Both the position numbers and the translations under genes were made by a program. From positions 1 through 40,481 of the IMG/VR virus record IMGVR_UViG_3300032668_001941: a stretch of DNA of 40,481 nt; one strand, given 5' to 3'. This stretch comes from a virus. The notes under the pieces are model-generated. The model searched no databases, was not told where the DNA came from, and worked only from the letters and a program-made list of their open reading frames with translations. Below are positions 1 through 7,046 of this stretch, piece by piece. Numbering within the stretch: the stretch's first letter is position 1; the number at the start of each line of letters is the position of its first letter.

Positions 1-43
1 CAATTATTCAATTCTACTAACAGTGAGTAATTATTCACAATTT

Positions 44-523
44 TTATTTTTTACTGTAGGTATCTTTCAATTCATATTGGGAAGGCTGATTATTTGGAAT
101 TACTATTGCAATTGTGTAATAATTTACAGCATCTTCTGATCTTTGAATTTCGAATCTATTTAAATTTGATTCCATTAAAGTTTTCCAACTAATAAACTTA
201 TCCCCGTTAATGCTCCTTGTAGCTCTAAAATAAGAAAGTACTACTGGCATTGCGCGGCATTTAGAATCATCTGGATGTTTGCAGCAATAGGATGTATTGT
301 CATCGCCTTCAGAAGAGCCATCTAATACACCGTCGCCTGAATTTTTTACAATCGTTATTGTATGATTAATTGAATTAGGCGAAATTTGTTCAATTTCTTG
401 ATAAGGTGCTACGTAAGATACAGTACTATACGTAGTAGAGTCATTATTATCGATTACTGCTAACCTATAATAATGTTGGGAGTCCTTAACTGTTATAAAA
501 TTGTTGGTGGTTTGACATGGGAT
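44..523 (-). CDS. Fibronectin-III-like repeat protein or fragment, start unresolved
   Basis: The frame is open from a TAA at 524-526 to a TAA at 44-46, but its only ATG is at 248-250. The part after the ATG reads like the first half of a Bacteroidota FN3 domain (ISWKTL, ESNLNRFEIQRSEDAVNYY). The part before it contains HYYRLAVIDNNDSTTYS, which looks like the second half of another such domain. These domains are common in exported and tail-surface proteins. The frame overlaps the end of the glucosaminidase gene by 31 bases in the -1 frame. The last repeat stops early, and the -1 frame stays open from there to the window edge. It may be a gene with a non-ATG start, the displaced C-terminal part of the upstream gene, or a decaying gene. 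Confidence 0.45.
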   Translation of the reverse strand: MPCQTTNNFITVKDSQHYYRLAVIDNNDSTTYSTVSYVAPYQEIEQISPNSINHTITIVKNSGDGVLDGSSEGDDNTSYCCKHPDDSKCRAMPVVLSYFRATRSINGDKFISWKTLMESNLNRFEIQRSEDAVNYYTIAIVIPNNQPSQYELKDTYSKK

Positions 524-939
524 TTAATAATTTCTCGGTTATTTTTTAATACCCTATTCACCCTAATACAATAATCCTTTACTTCAGAATATTTTTTATT
601 TAAATATCGAATGTAAGAAGCTCTATTATGAATATGATATGTTTTAAATATATAATCCTGATACAATTTATAGTCCTCTACTGATCTCATCCAAGTATCA
701 TACATAGCATACTTATGAAATTCTCCAATAGCTTTTGTTTTTCTCTTTTTTGGAAGTCGCATGCCAAATACATTGTGATTAATTGTGGATAATTTGCTCT
801 TTAAATCCCCAGATTCCAACATACATTGGGCAAATACCAAATCTGGATATTTAATTCCATAACTTTTTATTGTATTGTACGCATTTTCTTTATTCATGGG
901 TAAAGCAAACATGTGTAACATCAGTACTAGATTAAGCAT
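493..939 (-). CDS. Glucosaminidase-family peptidoglycan hydrolase
   Basis: A 148-residue protein resembling the mannosyl-glycoprotein endo-beta-N-acetylglucosaminidase / FlgJ-type lysozyme domain (PF01832). The core AQCMLESGDLKS holds the probable catalytic Glu42, and NHNVFGMR matches the conserved N-x-F-G-(M/I)-K/R segment of the family. The later part (YDTWMRSVEDYKLYQDYI) matches the helical half of the domain. It probably cuts cell-wall glycan strands during entry or lysis. The first ATG gives a hydrophobic N-terminus without a clear signal peptide. Met15, in MNKENAY (ATG at 895-897), is a good alternative start. The frame after its stop carries FN3-like sequence. Confidence 0.8.
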   Translation of the reverse strand: MLNLVLMLHMFALPMNKENAYNTIKSYGIKYPDLVFAQCMLESGDLKSKLSTINHNVFGMRLPKKRKTKAIGEFHKYAMYDTWMRSVEDYKLYQDYIFKTYHIHNRASYIRYLNKKYSEVKDYCIRVNRVLKNNREIIKSHVKPPTIL

Positions 940-962
940 AACTACTTTTTTTAATTAAAAAA

Positions 963-1427
963 TTATTTTAGATTTACTCCATCGTAAACTAAAACGAAAC
1001 CAATCCTATTAACAATCCAATATCTGGCGGCGTCTATCACATAGAAATACCATCTCTTTTTTTGAAAGAGATTTATTTTTAAAGCAACCGACCCAGACAT
1101 TCCGAGATGTTCAACCAATCTTGTTGCATGATAACCATCAGTAAATGCGACGAAAACACTAGAAGATCCTATAAATTTTTCACCATTTGATTCTACACCA
1201 TTTTTCCACTTATTAGTCCAACTTATGGCTGGATTCCAAAATTTATCGTTGGCGTTTGGAAAAATTTTCTTGAAATTTGAGTATCTATACTCTAGAGTTT
1301 GATTCAATCCATCCGCCATTCCGGAAACAAACATGGCAGCAAATGATGGCACTTCTTTTTTAGATAAAATTTGTGAACTTACACAAATTGGAAGTAATAA
1401 AAATAGTAGAATTTTTAATTTTATCAT
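963..1427 (-). CDS. Exported protein of unknown function
   Basis: A 154-residue protein. The chosen ATG (1425-1427) begins MIKLKILLFLLLPICVSSQ, a classic signal peptide with a probable cleavage after SS and before Q, a typical Bacteroidota arrangement. An in-frame TTG 36 bases upstream would add 12 residues and bury the signal, so it is less likely. The mature part is rich in aromatic residues (NDKFWNPAISWTNKWKNG) and has a hydrophobic C-terminal stretch. No family is recognised. It sits between the cell-wall hydrolase and a phosphoesterase, so an envelope-related role is possible but only inferred. Confidence 0.75.
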   Translation of the reverse strand: MIKLKILLFLLLPICVSSQILSKKEVPSFAAMFVSGMADGLNQTLEYRYSNFKKIFPNANDKFWNPAISWTNKWKNGVESNGEKFIGSSSVFVAFTDGYHATRLVEHLGMSGSVALKINLFQKKRWYFYVIDAARYWIVNRIGFVLVYDGVNLK

Positions 1428-1501
1428 AGCCTTTATTAAATTTTGTCTAGGTAAATGTAACAATCATTTTATAAAAGTAGAAATTTATTTTTCAAGTGTT
1501 A

Positions 1502-2242
1502 TTAAAAATGATTAACAGACACAGAACCATCTAAATGCACCAATATTGCAGATTTATTTTCTACCCAATCACCACTATTTAAATAATGATATCCAGAAAT
1601 ACTTCTGTCAGAGGGAGAATGTATATGACCGCACATAACGCCTTGACAACCATTGTATTGAGCCATTTTTATTGCTGTTGATTCGAAATCGTTTATATAA
1701 TTTAAAGCCGCTTTAACTCCCGCTTTTATTTTTTGAGATATCGATTGGTAAGATAATCCCCTCCAAGCTCTGTATTTATTGTACCACCTATTCAACCAAA
1801 GTGCAAAATCGTACCCAATGGATCCCAATTTTGAAAGCCACTTATATTTTGTGATGAATACATCTATGACGTCTCCGTGAAATATATAATACCTATCGTT
1901 AACAAAATGATCAGAATCCGCCCACCTCTCGACGTTAAGAACATAATCTTCGACGATCTCTATACGACCGAAACAAGACCCAACAAAATCCTTCAAAAAA
2001 TCATCATGATTTCCCCTAACCCATATCACTCGAGTGTGATTGGACAATTTTAAAATTTTTGATATAACTTTAGTGTGATGTTTTTTCCACTTTGCTCCTC
2101 GATTGATCGCCCAACCATCTATAATATCCCCATTAAGAATCAATAATTCTGTTGGATTTTCTTTTAAAAATTTTACAAATTCCTTTGCTTTTGAATCCTT
2201 AGTTCCCAAATGAAGATCGGACACTATAATGGCTTTGTACAT
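1502..2242 (-). CDS. LpxH-like metallophosphoesterase (COG2908 type)
   Basis: A 246-residue calcineurin-like phosphoesterase with the full metal-binding set: SDLHLG (Asp9, His11), NGDIID (Asp39), RGNHDD (Asn78, His79), FHGD and CGHIH near the C-terminus, followed by YLNSGDWVE. That last motif is typical of the UDP-2,3-diacylglucosamine pyrophosphatase-like branch, whose members act in lipid A synthesis. The phage protein could act on host lipid A precursors or on another phosphodiester or nucleotide. Its stop is immediately followed by other short genes and it lies directly downstream of the 2243-2635 gene with no gap, so co-translation is likely. Confidence 0.88.
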   Translation of the reverse strand: MYKAIIVSDLHLGTKDSKAKEFVKFLKENPTELLILNGDIIDGWAINRGAKWKKHHTKVISKILKLSNHTRVIWVRGNHDDFLKDFVGSCFGRIEIVEDYVLNVERWADSDHFVNDRYYIFHGDVIDVFITKYKWLSKLGSIGYDFALWLNRWYNKYRAWRGLSYQSISQKIKAGVKAALNYINDFESTAIKMAQYNGCQGVMCGHIHSPSDRSISGYHYLNSGDWVENKSAILVHLDGSVSVNHF

Positions 2243-2635
2243 TTAGGATTGTGTTTTCTTTGTTATGGTTATTTCGTTGTCCCCTGATTTCTTAAAATCG
2301 TATTTGGAGCGATCAACATATTTACTAAGTATTGCTTGATACACTCTGAACCTTTTTGAATCGTGATCCATTTTTTCTCGATCTTCTTCGCTTTTGGATG
2401 CCTGTATTTTTAATTTTTTTATCTTATTATCAAACTTACTCAAAAAGTCCTTCACAATATCAGAAACCGTTGATATTACGGCTACTGAATTGCCTTCGTT
2501 AGTCATAGAGCTTGGATCTGATCCCCATGGGGCAAATGTTACCAAATAAGTGCCGTCTTCTTCTGGATCGAATATAACTAAGTAGTCTGTACCGGACTCG
2601 GTTTTAAATTCATAAATAACTTTTCCGCTATTCAT
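2243..2635 (-). CDS. Hypothetical phage protein
   Basis: A 130-residue acidic protein. The first half looks beta-rich (GTDYLVIFDPEEDGTYLVTF) and the second half is highly charged and helical (KIKKLKIQASKSEEDREKMD), ending in a short beta segment. No family or catalytic motif is recognised. Its stop abuts the start of the phosphoesterase gene with no gap, which suggests translational coupling but not a shared function. The 69 bases upstream (2636-2704) hold no recognisable element. Confidence 0.7.
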   Translation of the reverse strand: MNSGKVIYEFKTESGTDYLVIFDPEEDGTYLVTFAPWGSDPSSMTNEGNSVAVISTVSDIVKDFLSKFDNKIKKLKIQASKSEEDREKMDHDSKRFRVYQAILSKYVDRSKYDFKKSGDNEITITKKTQS

Positions 2636-2704
2636 TTCGCCTCTAGATCTCCACTTTAATGGTCGATCCAGTAATTCTTTTAATAAATTAGTTAGTCTTA
2701 TCGT

Positions 2705-3403
2705 TTAATACCAATAATCAAAATCTTGTTTAAAAAAATCATCATCATTTCTATTCAACCAGCAATCGAAAGCCAATTGTATCATGTACCAAACACCCTT
2801 ATTCTCAAATCTTCTACTAAGAGTAAAAGCCGAAACATTGATGACTTTAAACTTTCTAGGTTTGATCTTTGAGCTAAGGTGGTAGTCTTCTGCAATTTTA
2901 TCATCTTCATTAAATCCCCCCAATTTTTTAAATGTTTGAGTTTTAAACATCATAAATCCCCCTATGGCGAATGGTTTAGTTTTAGAACTCACCCACTGAA
3001 TTACATTAAATATTTTATAAATCCAATCGTATTTTCCGTCTAAGGTTTTAAACTTACAAGTTACCAAATCATAATCTCCACTCACTATGACCTGTAAACA
3101 CTTATTTAAGAGTGAATTATCCTTTAAATAAATGTCAGCATCCATAAAAAGAATGTAATCAGTTGATACATTTTTTGCACCACTGTTTCTTGCCACAGCG
3201 GGTAATCCACCGGGAACCAATGTTATCCTTTCTGAATTAGCTGAAACGTATTTCTCAAGAATTGATAGAGATTCTTTTTCATAAGAAGAATCAGCAATCA
3301 CCACTTTAAAATTCAAGTCCTGTTTGAATAACAGATCAAGAACTTCAATTACTGTGTTACCTTCGTCTTTACACGGAATTACTATGGTAAGTTTGTCATT
3401 CAC
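2705..3403 (-). CDS. Family 2 glycosyltransferase
   Basis: A 232-residue GT-A-fold glycosyltransferase. It starts with LTIVIPCKDEGNTV (nucleotide-binding strand), has GLPAVARNSGAKN and the DxD metal/sugar-nucleotide motif MDADIY (Asp88, Asp90). The acceptor region GGFMMFKTQTFKKLGGFNE and the ED pair in KIAEDYHL (putative catalytic acid region) follow. No membrane segment is evident. It may glycosylate a surface polymer, a virion protein or modified DNA bases. The last option is speculative but fits the dCMP hydroxymethylase-like gene at 5066-5707. An ATATTTAT box lies 4 bases upstream of the ATG, so a promoter there would give an almost leaderless mRNA. Confidence 0.88.
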   Translation of the reverse strand: MNDKLTIVIPCKDEGNTVIEVLDLLFKQDLNFKVVIADSSYEKESLSILEKYVSANSERITLVPGGLPAVARNSGAKNVSTDYILFMDADIYLKDNSLLNKCLQVIVSGDYDLVTCKFKTLDGKYDWIYKIFNVIQWVSSKTKPFAIGGFMMFKTQTFKKLGGFNEDDKIAEDYHLSSKIKPRKFKVINVSAFTLSRRFENKGVWYMIQLAFDCWLNRNDDDFFKQDFDYWY

Positions 3404-3407
3404 TCAT

Positions 3408-3415
3408 ATAAATAT
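3408..3415 (-). promoter_or_regulatory. ATATTTAT box, candidate phage promoter
   Basis: The coding strand reads GATATTTATATGAGTGAATG, placing the box four bases before the glycosyltransferase ATG. The same octamer, in the same orientation, precedes seven other genes in this window. No clear -35 element is seen. Confidence 0.4.
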
Positions 3416-3455
3416 CCACTTTTATACGGGAATCTTAATCCTACAACTTACCAAT

Positions 3456-3713
3456 TTACGTATTTTGTAATAGAGTACTCAGTGCTGAGGCAGTTAGTGT
3501 GCCTGTGTGGCGATTTGTTACTACACCCGAAGAATTCACTGATATTATGGTGGGAATGGAACTAACATTATATTGTTTAGTAACTTCAGGAGAAAGATCT
3601 ACATCTATGTAACTAACATGCACTCCTAGTGCTTGGGAAACTTTTTCTACTAAAGGCTTAAAAATTTTGCAAGGGGCGCACCACTGAGCGCCAAAGTACA
3701 ATACTTGATTCAT
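3456..3713 (-). CDS. Thioredoxin-like protein
   Basis: An 85-residue minimal thioredoxin. It has the redox motif WCAPCK (Cys12, Cys15), followed by a predicted helix, the YIDVDLSPEVTKQYNV strand-helix and the cis-proline segment SSIPTI. It is shorter than the usual 105-110 residues because the first beta-alpha unit is missing, as in glutaredoxin-sized phage thioredoxins. A plausible role is to supply electrons to the phage class I ribonucleotide reductase, whose large subunit ends in a C-x-x-C pair. Its ATG overlaps the TGA of a tiny upstream gene (ATGA). Confidence 0.9.
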   Translation of the reverse strand: MNQVLYFGAQWCAPCKIFKPLVEKVSQALGVHVSYIDVDLSPEVTKQYNVSSIPTIISVNSSGVVTNRHTGTLTASALSTLLQNT

Positions 3714-3799
3714 TTTTTAAAAAATTTTATAAAATCCTGTTTTAATTTTTCGGTAAATATTTCCACTTGCTCTTCGTATCGTTTATTATGAAGTTCCAC
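3710..3799 (-). CDS. Tiny helical protein, GTG start
   Basis: A 29-residue frame starting at GTG (3797-3799) and ending in a TGA that overlaps the thioredoxin ATG. It is highly charged and helical (KRYEEQVEIFTEKLKQDFIK). It is in the same frame as the 3806-3964 gene, separated from it by one TAA. It could therefore be an independent micro-gene or the C-terminal half of an 83-residue gene split by a stop. No function can be assigned. Confidence 0.35.
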   Translation of the reverse strand: MELHNKRYEEQVEIFTEKLKQDFIKFFKK

Positions 3800-3805
3800 T
3801 GAAAC

Positions 3806-3964
3806 TTAAGGACACCATTGAAATGAAGCTTCTTTAGCTGTAATCTGATTTTCAGTAACAACCACTCCAGGTTTAACTTTAAATTCAAAATTTCCTTGCA
3901 CAATCAACTTTCCTTTTTCAACTACTAATCTAGGTATAGTATTACTATTTAGTCTAGATATCAT
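3806..3964 (-). CDS. Small hypothetical protein
   Basis: A 52-residue frame with an ATG at 3962-3964 and a TAA at 3806-3808. It contains a beta-rich core (PRLVVEKGKLIVQGNFEFKV) and ends in WCP. The upstream sequence is very A+T rich and contains AATATTTAA, close to the recurring promoter-like box. After the stop the same frame continues for 31 more codons. No family is recognised. Confidence 0.45.
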   Translation of the reverse strand: MISRLNSNTIPRLVVEKGKLIVQGNFEFKVKPGVVVTENQITAKEASFQWCP

Positions 3965-3986
3965 ATTATTAAATATTTAATTTTTA

Positions 3987-4574
3987 TTAATCCCACCAAG
4001 AACTTAAATGTTGTTCCAATATTTTGTACAGAAGTTTGTTACACCTATCCTGATTATAAAGTCCTACGTAAAAAGAAAGCGTTTCCAAATCATTAAAATC
4101 TTTTTCCGGATATATTTTTTTGATCTTTCTTACTGCACTAGGATATTTTTTGAGATAACCACTAAAATTCTCGCTCTTCAAATTAATTTTAAGTTCTCTT
4201 AAATCATGCATGTCTTCTACCGGAGCGAATTCAATTTCAGAATCTTGGTAATCATATTTTTCCATTGAATAGTAATCGCAAAGTTCCCGCTCAATGAGAT
4301 TGAGCGCAAGCGTCATGTATTTGTTATTAACACTCACTTCTTTATGGCGATTTTTGCTGACCAGATAATTCCGTTGAAATTCAATCTTTTTTTGAAGTAT
4401 TTTAAGTATAAAAGAATGATCCCAATTCCGATCACTCCAAATTGTGGGAAACCACCCTACTAAATTTTTTATACGCCTCAAAAATTCAATCACTCTCCAA
4501 TTAATAAAACGTTTCCAAGTTTTTCTTTCCCAAGCTGAATCACTCGGTAGTTTTAATTTATTATACTGTTTCAT
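3987..4574 (-). CDS. Conserved-looking phage hypothetical protein
   Basis: A 195-residue protein from the ATG at 4572-4574. A TTG further upstream would extend it deep into the preceding gene and is less likely. It overlaps the preceding gene by 14 bases. It contains FPTIWSDRNWDHSFILKIL, which resembles a segment seen in many uncharacterised phage proteins (W.DRDWD..Y/F), followed by helices and an acidic middle. The C-terminus is YNQDRCNKLLYKILEQH. No enzyme motif is visible. Confidence 0.75.
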   Translation of the reverse strand: MKQYNKLKLPSDSAWERKTWKRFINWRVIEFLRRIKNLVGWFPTIWSDRNWDHSFILKILQKKIEFQRNYLVSKNRHKEVSVNNKYMTLALNLIERELCDYYSMEKYDYQDSEIEFAPVEDMHDLRELKINLKSENFSGYLKKYPSAVRKIKKIYPEKDFNDLETLSFYVGLYNQDRCNKLLYKILEQHLSSWWD

Positions 4575-5019
4575 CGTTCTTTGATTTTTTAATGTATTGG
4601 TACAAATCCAACAAAGAACCTTCAAAATTTTCCATTATATAAATTAACTCTTGCCTATCAATGTTAAATGTTCTACGAAAATCAGAATACATTTTTTCGA
4701 AAATTTCCTTTTCGTGTTTAAAATAATCTTTGTTTAATCGTCTAATGCGTTCTAAAAATAATTTTCTTATTTCGTGTTGTTTTGTGGGATCTTTAACTCC
4801 TTCCAATTTATCTTCCATCAAATAGAATTCGTGTTCCATTTGATACAAATAATCCGAAGGATCGTAATCGCCGTGCTTTATTTTTTCGTAAAGAGGCGTT
4901 TTTTTATCCAGCTCTTTTCTAGTTTCGTACCTTCTCCACCAATAGTATGGGTTATAACTCTTCTTGGTCAGTCTAGACAATTGGGATTCCAAAAATTCCC
5001 TACTACAAAACGCTTGCAT
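4561..5019 (-). CDS. Hypothetical charged phage protein
   Basis: A 152-residue protein from the ATG at 5017-5019. An in-frame TTG at 5041-5043 would add eight residues. It is unusually rich in Lys, Glu, Arg and Tyr (NPYYWWRRYETRKELDKK, KHEKEIFEKMYSDFRR) and probably all helical. It overlaps the next gene by 14 bases. No family is recognised. Confidence 0.7.
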   Translation of the reverse strand: MQAFCSREFLESQLSRLTKKSYNPYYWWRRYETRKELDKKTPLYEKIKHGDYDPSDYLYQMEHEFYLMEDKLEGVKDPTKQHEIRKLFLERIRRLNKDYFKHEKEIFEKMYSDFRRTFNIDRQELIYIMENFEGSLLDLYQYIKKSKNDETV

Positions 5020-5065
5020 AACTTTATTTTTTGTAAAGTACAAAAATTTTCCTTACCGTAAAAAA

Positions 5066-5707
5066 TTATTTTTCTAGTAGACTATAATGTTTTGGATACA
5101 AATGCAAATTAGTTATGAAAAAATGCATTTGACCGATACTATGACCAGTCTTTTCAGAAATTAATTCCATCAATTTTGCAAAACAATACTGGTCATTTCC
5201 GAATCCGTACCAAAGATCTATTGATCTTGAGAATACGGTTAAATTTAATAAATTGTTCTTTATATAAAAATTTAAAACTACATTACACGGGGTATCGTAC
5301 TTGTAAATGTCTAATTCATGAAGCAAATAATGAACAATTATTGCACGTCTGGTATCTGGATTTTGTTTTAAATCAGTAATTACTCTATTCAATTGGTTAT
5401 TATAATTCCAGAAGCTTCCATAATTGCTCACTACGTTTGTGGTACCCGGAATCATCATATTTTTCCAAATTTTGGCATGCTCTGAAATTTCCTTTGCATC
5501 TCTATTGCCGGTCATGTACCAATCGAATTCGAAATTTGCATAATCCGCATTGAATTTTCTAATTGGAGTGGTTATAATTTTATCACTTGGATCAGATAAA
5601 GAAAACGAACAGTTAAATAATGCTTTTGTTCCCGCAAAATCTTCTCCAAAATCCGCTACTTTTTTATACAGTGATTCGAACGCATTTGTTGCGTTTTTAT
5701 AGATCAT
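5066..5707 (-). CDS. Thymidylate synthase family, dCMP hydroxymethylase-like
   Basis: A 213-residue member of the thymidylate synthase fold. The catalytic Cys141 lies in DTPCNVVLNFYI, with the Arg-Ser-x-x-Asp phosphate motif SRSID (Arg161, Asp164) and the C-terminal NLHLYPKHY. The base-recognition Asn of true thymidylate synthases is replaced by Asp172 in YGFGNDQY. T4 gp42 has the very similar GFRNDYAW, where that Asp selects cytosine. NPDTRRAIIV also matches NPDSRRGIMI of gp42. The likely reaction is dCMP plus methylene-tetrahydrofolate to 5-hydroxymethyl-dCMP. It is shorter than gp42 (246 residues) at the C-terminus. It overlaps the dCMP deaminase gene by 11 bases. Confidence 0.85.
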   Translation of the reverse strand: MIYKNATNAFESLYKKVADFGEDFAGTKALFNCSFSLSDPSDKIITTPIRKFNADYANFEFDWYMTGNRDAKEISEHAKIWKNMMIPGTTNVVSNYGSFWNYNNQLNRVITDLKQNPDTRRAIIVHYLLHELDIYKYDTPCNVVLNFYIKNNLLNLTVFSRSIDLWYGFGNDQYCFAKLMELISEKTGHSIGQMHFFITNLHLYPKHYSLLEK

Positions 5708-6200
5708 ACTTTTCTACTTTTACAAATTGAGATAAAAATTCAATACTACCGTTATCACGTTTAAATAATTCAGAATAAACCACCCTTATTATTCCTGATT
5801 GAATTATTAATTTGGCACAATCTATGCATGGGGATAATGTGGAATAAAGAGTAGATCCTTGAACTGCAATTCCTGATTTGGTGGCTTTTAGTATGGCGTT
5901 AGATTCTCCGTGAAGAACGTGAGGTTTTGTCACTAGTTTATATCTACCGAAATCATCCACCAAAGGCCAATCCTCCATAGTTTTTTCTGGGTGTAACGAG
6001 TTATCCGAAGCTTCGTACATGTAAGCCTTTTCTTCGCAATCATTGTCCATGCCATGAGGAGCTCCGTTGTACCCCATGCTCAAAATATTTTCATCTTTTA
6101 CTAGTATGGATCCTACTTTAACCCTAACGCAATAGGACAGCGTTGATATTTCTTTTGCGATGTTTAAGTAAACACCATCAAGTCTTTGCTGCTTATTCAT
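5697..6200 (-). CDS. dCMP deaminase
   Basis: A 167-residue zinc-dependent deoxycytidylate deaminase that would make dUMP from dCMP. The zinc site is HGESNAI (His97, with catalytic Glu99) and SPCIDCAK (Cys125, Cys128). SMGYNGAPHGMDNDCEE is the usual substrate and secondary-zinc region. The length agrees with phage and eukaryotic homologues. Together with the hydroxymethylase-like gene just downstream and the MazG gene just upstream (8-base overlap), it forms a nucleotide-pool operon competing for dCMP. Confidence 0.95.
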   Translation of the reverse strand: MNKQQRLDGVYLNIAKEISTLSYCVRVKVGSILVKDENILSMGYNGAPHGMDNDCEEKAYMYEASDNSLHPEKTMEDWPLVDDFGRYKLVTKPHVLHGESNAILKATKSGIAVQGSTLYSTLSPCIDCAKLIIQSGIIRVVYSELFKRDNGSIEFLSQFVKVEKYDL

Positions 6201-6495
6201 CTTTTTTAAATGTTCCGTTTTCCATTTTTCCCTTCCTTTTCGCTATGACCGCGTAAGCCGAGTTTATGCAATTTTCTATGTTATAGCCTTTGAGTTTGGC
6301 CAAATTAGTCAAAACCACTACGCAATCCCCAATGGCATCTACGAACTCTTCTTCATTTTGCTTTAAAATGGATTCAGCTAGCTCTCCCATTTCCTCCATT
6401 AATTTTACGTACTGAGTTTTTGAATCACCCTTGGAATAAATTCCTTTGTCTTCAGCCCAATCTCTTATGGGTTGAAATTCATTTTTTAAATTCAT
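6193..6495 (-). CDS. MazG-like nucleotide pyrophosphohydrolase
   Basis: A 100-residue single-domain MazG-type all-alpha NTP pyrophosphatase. It has the metal-binding EExxE pattern in KLMEEMGELAES (Glu34, Glu35, Glu38) and a second E-x-x-D cluster in EEFVDAIGDCVV (Asp53, Asp57). Such phage proteins clear non-canonical or host dNTPs, or alter ppGpp. Here it could remove dCTP so that a modified dCTP is used, which is an inference. It overlaps both neighbours (4 bases with the protease, 8 with the deaminase). Confidence 0.9.
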   Translation of the reverse strand: MNLKNEFQPIRDWAEDKGIYSKGDSKTQYVKLMEEMGELAESILKQNEEEFVDAIGDCVVVLTNLAKLKGYNIENCINSAYAVIAKRKGKMENGTFKKDE

Positions 6496-7046
6496 ATTAT
6501 TTCCTCTATTATTTTTAATTTTAATGCTTCTTCTGAATCAATGTACCAATCTTTTTTAGCGTCGTAACACCTTCTAAGTTGATCTTGGGTAATTTCAGTT
6601 TTTTTCAAAACATAATCCTCCATGATCTTTTGTATTCTAACTGTTTCAACCAAATCGTCTTGCGTGTCTTTAACCTTTCCATGAAAACCAGTGGAAACTT
6701 GGTGGTACATAAAAGTGGATTGCGGATAACAAAATCTCTTATGACCGCTTATTGATATCCAAAACGCAGCGCTCATTGCGCAGCCAACAACTATGGTGTG
6801 AATTGGAATTTTAGATCGATCTATCACACTTACTAATCCCATAGCGGAATAAGCCTCTCCACCGTAAGAGTCAATGTACAATTGAATGGGTTTTGGTGCA
6901 TAAATCAAATCACTAACTTTCGCAAGTTTCATAAGTTGATTATCGTCCTGAGTTATGTCCAATATTTCTTTAATAATCGCATTAACGCTATCCTGATCCA
7001 CTTGCTTGGCCAAGTGTAAAATTCTATTTTTTGGTTTTAGCTCCAT
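6492..7046 (-). CDS. ClpP-like serine protease
   Basis: A 184-residue ClpP/crotonase-fold peptidase. It has IDSYGGEAYSAM (oxyanion loop), the nucleophile Ser92 in GCAMSAAFWI and His115 in TFMYHQVSTG. The rest follows the ClpP order up to the C-terminal helix-strand IDSEEALKLKIIEE. No ClpX/ClpA ATPase is visible here, so it may work with a host unfoldase or act as a processing protease. Capsid genes are not in this window, so a capsid-maturation role cannot be judged. It overlaps the methyltransferase gene by 10 bases. Confidence 0.92.
   Translation of the reverse strand: MELKPKNRILHLAKQVDQDSVNAIIKEILDITQDDNQLMKLAKVSDLIYAPKPIQLYIDSYGGEAYSAMGLVSVIDRSKIPIHTIVVGCAMSAAFWISISGHKRFCYPQSTFMYHQVSTGFHGKVKDTQDDLVETVRIQKIMEDYVLKKTEITQDQLRRCYDAKKDWYIDSEEALKLKIIEEII

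Noticed and set aside
493-526. Programmed -1 frameshift joining glucosaminidase to the FN3 frame
   Set aside because: No X-XXY-YYZ slippery heptamer in the correct phase was found in the 31-base overlap (codons ACA ATT TTA TAA), so I list it only as a possible broken gene.
4575-4625. Upstream TTG start that would add 17 residues to the 3987-4574 gene
   Set aside because: It would overlap the preceding gene by 65 bases, whereas the ATG at 4572-4574 gives a normal short overlap.
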